DNA from: Ceratobasidium sp. AG-K
Lineage: Eukaryota; Basidiomycota; Agaricomycetes; Cantharellales; Ceratobasidiaceae
Direction: 5' to 3'
NCBI GenBank assembly: GCA_037039685.1
Contig: JAWNGF010000003.1
Location: 1,798,001-1,862,000, forward strand
Length of the DNA stretch: 64,000 bases
Both the position numbers and the translations under genes were made by a program. Numbering within the stretch: position 1 is the stretch's first letter; every line of letters begins with the position of its first letter. Shown here in pieces: positions 61,893 to 64,000 of the stretch. The notes beneath the pieces are model-generated. The model was not told where the DNA came from. It saw only the letters and a program-made list of their open reading frames with translations, and made no database searches.

Positions 61893-64000
61893 ATGATTAC
61901 CATCCAGGGCTCTTCGCCATGCTCGGCCACTCGATTGGCCGGAATTCTTCAATCTGCGCAGAAGCATATACCGTCTCTTGAAAGCATCGATGCAAGCTAT
62001 CTGCACTTTGTTAAAGCCAAGGGGCCCGCCGAGGCGAAGGTGCTCAGTGATAAAACCTCGTCTCAGCGTCAGATTCTAGACGCTCTACTCCTCTATGGCG
62101 ACGACATCACTACCGCGGAGACCCGCCAAGCGCTCGAACAACCCGGAAATGCCCCTGCTGGTTTCACGATACTATACGTCTATCCCCGGGCTGGTTCAAT
62201 CTCTCCATGGTCGAGTAAGGCCACCGATATTGCACGAATGTGCCGACTCGACGCGCACGTCGATCGTCTAGAGCGAGGCGTAGCCTTTATTTTCCGCAGC
62301 TCTGACAAACAACAGCTCTCCATTAGCACCATTACCCCCATCGCACACCTCCTCCACGATCGCATGACCCAGAGCCTATCACTCAAAGTCCCCGCATTCG
62401 ACGACCTCTTCATAGAGCATGCACCCGGCAACCTACGCACTGTCGACCTAATGGGGGCCGCGAAGGCTGGGTCTGACGCCAAACAAACTCTTTCAAAAGC
62501 CAACACCGAGCTTGGTCTAGCCCTAGCGGCAGACGAGATCAACTATCTTGCCGATGCGTTTGTAGACGGCCCACACCCACTCGCGCGTAATCCCACCGAT
62601 GCTGAACTTTTTATGTTTGCTCAAGTCAATTCGGAGCACTGTCGCCACAAAATATTCAACGCTGACTGGACGATCGATGGGAAGAAACAGGACCACTCGC
62701 TATTCCAGATGATTCGCAACACGGAGCGCATTAGTGGTGCAAATACTATTTCAGCTTATTCTGACAACGCTGCCGTGCTGCGTGGTTCAACTGCTCCACG
62801 CTTCGCTCCCCGTCTTGACGGGCAATATACATCTGAGCTTGAAGATATGCCGATGCTCATCAAGGTCGAGACGCATAACCACCCGACTGCCGTGTCGCCC
62901 TTTCCAGGAGCGGCAACCGGCTCCGGGGGCGAGATCCGTGATGAAGGCGCCGTCGGGCGTGGGTCCAAACCCAAGGCAGGGCTCTCCGGATTCTCAGTCT
63001 CCGATTTACGCATCCCTGGTTTCGTCCAGCCTTGGGAGGTTGATTTTGGCTACCCGTCCCACATCGCTACTTCGCTTGACATTATGATCGAAGCTCCGCT
63101 CGGCGCGAGCGCATTCAACAACGAGTTTGGTCGGCCAGCTTTGGGAGGATATTTCAGAACTTTTTCTCAGCGAGTTGGCGAGCAGGATTGGGGATACCAT
63201 AAACCTATCATGATCGCTGGCGGGTATGGAAACGTTCGGCCTCAATTCGCGCTCAAGACCGGCATTCTTCCGGATGCTGCCCTCATTGTTTTAGGGGGAC
63301 CAGGAATGCTCATTGGACTTGGTGGGGGAGCCGCTTCCTCACTTGCATCCGGTGCAAGTTCTGCAGAGCTAGACTTTGCCTCGGTCCAAAGAGAAAATCC
63401 TGAAATGCAACGTCGCTGCCAACAAGTAATCGATGCATGCGTCGCCCGGGGGGACACAAACCCTATTCTTTCGATCCACGACGTCGGCGCTGGCGGGCTT
63501 TCGAATGCTCTCCCCGAACTGGTACATGACTCGGACTTAGGTGCACGCATCGAAATTCGTGACGTCCTGGTTGCGGACGGAGCGATGTCACCCATGGAGA
63601 TCTGGTGCAACGAATCCCAGGAGCGCTACGTTCTTGGAGTTAAACAGGTTGATCTATCCGAGTTTGAAAAGATTGCTCAGCGCGAACGGTGCCCGTACTC
63701 GGTTGTTGGCTTTGCTACCCAGGAACAGCGACTTCTTGTCACGGACCGACTACTTGGAAAGAACGTGATTGACTTGGACATGTCCACTCTGTTCGGCAAA
63801 CCGCCAAAGATGTCTCGCACTGATACCCACCCTGCTATTCCCTCACCCCAGTTCGATGCTTCGTTAACCTCCCACAGCTCAGCCGGCGCATCGGTCTCCT
63901 CCCGAATCAGCGAGGCCGTTGACAGAGTACTTAGACTTCCTTCCGTTGGCTCCAAATCATTCTTAATCACAATCGGAGACCGAACAATTACCGGTCTCGT
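61893..64000 (+). CDS. ADE6: Phosphoribosylformylglycinamidine synthase (FGAM synthase), 5' part
   Basis: The fourth step of purine synthesis: converts FGAR, glutamine and ATP to FGAM. The frame is open and intronless from the ATG at 61893 to the window end, giving 702 codons of an expected ~1350. The N-terminal PurS-like domain is followed by the linker and synthase domain: [82 protein letters not shown] and [16 protein letters not shown]. All match eukaryotic FGAMS. The glutaminase domain lies beyond the right edge. Start: the first ATG, giving MITIQGSS. The gene has no apparent indel in this part. Confidence 0.97.
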   Translation, partial: MITIQGSSPCSATRLAGILQSAQKHIPSLESIDASYLHFVKAKGPAEAKVLSDKTSSQRQILDALLLYGDDITTAETRQALEQPGNAPAGFTILYVYPRAGSISPWSSKATDIARMCRLDAHVDRLERGVAFIFRSSDKQQLSISTITPIAHLLHDRMTQSLSLKVPAFDDLFIEHAPGNLRTVDLMGAAKAGSDAKQTLSKANTELGLALAADEINYLADAFVDGPHPLARNPTDAELFMFAQVNSEHCRHKIFNADWTIDGKKQDHSLFQMIRNTERISGANTISAYSDNAAVLRGSTAPRFAPRLDGQYTSELEDMPMLIKVETHNHPTAVSPFPGAATGSGGEIRDEGAVGRGSKPKAGLSGFSVSDLRIPGFVQPWEVDFGYPSHIATSLDIMIEAPLGASAFNNEFGRPALGGYFRTFSQRVGEQDWGYHKPIMIAGGYGNVRPQFALKTGILPDAALIVLGGPGMLIGLGGGAASSLASGASSAELDFASVQRENPEMQRRCQQVIDACVARGDTNPILSIHDVGAGGLSNALPELVHDSDLGARIEIRDVLVADGAMSPMEIWCNESQERYVLGVKQVDLSEFEKIAQRERCPYSVVGFATQEQRLLVTDRLLGKNVIDLDMSTLFGKPPKMSRTDTHPAIPSPQFDASLTSHSSAGASVSSRISEAVDRVLRLPSVGSKSFLITIGDRTITGL

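Overview
This window is nuclear DNA from a filamentous basidiomycete. The evidence is the gene content (fungalysin, chitin synthase, UDP-glucose pyrophosphorylase, a CSL transcription factor), many 45-60 nt GT-AG introns per gene, and the codon style. The gene types and compact exon structures resemble Agaricomycetes such as the Rhizoctonia/Ceratobasidium group, but that placement is an inference and no species can be fixed. The window reads as ordinary core chromosome: no transposon, virus or CRISPR array was recognised.

Layout, left to right. The 3' part of DNA polymerase epsilon POL2 (+, 1-3386) is followed by an F-box protein (-, 4749-6871), UGP1 (-, 8221-10235), a secreted fungalysin M36 metalloprotease (-, 10924-13418), DNA polymerase kappa (+, 14145-16706), a 22-exon AlkB-like dioxygenase fused to cysteine-rich modules (-, 16801-21726), ATP synthase delta (-, 22072-22750) divergent from RAD23 (+, 22870-24403), and the MYST acetyltransferase ESA1 (+, 24586-26375). 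A more doubtful stretch follows: a one-TM protein (-, 26488-27241) and a weak hypothetical gene (-, 27893-28630). Next come a CSL (CBF1/RBP-J/Su(H)) transcription factor (-, 28862-31710), a 3.4 kb gene-free stretch, a conserved hypothetical (-, 35067-36953), a cysteine synthase-like enzyme (-, 37486-38963), a putative TPP1/Tpz1-like telomere OB-fold protein (+, 39244-42576), an R3H-associated-domain protein (+, 42842-44200), a chitin synthase (+, 45742-50080), a PHD-finger protein (+, 50214-51900), a Na+/H+ antiporter (+, 52590-54978), a magnesium-chelatase-like AAA-fold protein (-, 55121-56518), the SNARE USE1 (+, 56686-57755), cohesin RAD21 (-, 58021-60526), a CCHC zinc-knuckle protein (+, 60688-61657) and the 5' part of ADE6/FGAM synthase (+, 61893-end).

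Functional themes: an unusual share of the genes serve genome maintenance (POL2, POLK, AlkB-like, RAD23, ESA1, RAD21, possibly a telomere protein). UGP1 and chitin synthase serve cell-wall polymers. ATP16, the cysteine synthase and ADE6 are primary metabolism.

I rebuilt exon structures by hand, checking splice phase at each junction. Notable results are four GC-AG introns, one apparent GA-AG intron, a 7-nt microexon, a start codon split by an intron, and three copies of the palindrome TCACGTGA each 71-84 bp before a start codon. About eleven single-base indels break five otherwise well conserved genes, which looks like residual assembly error more than gene decay.
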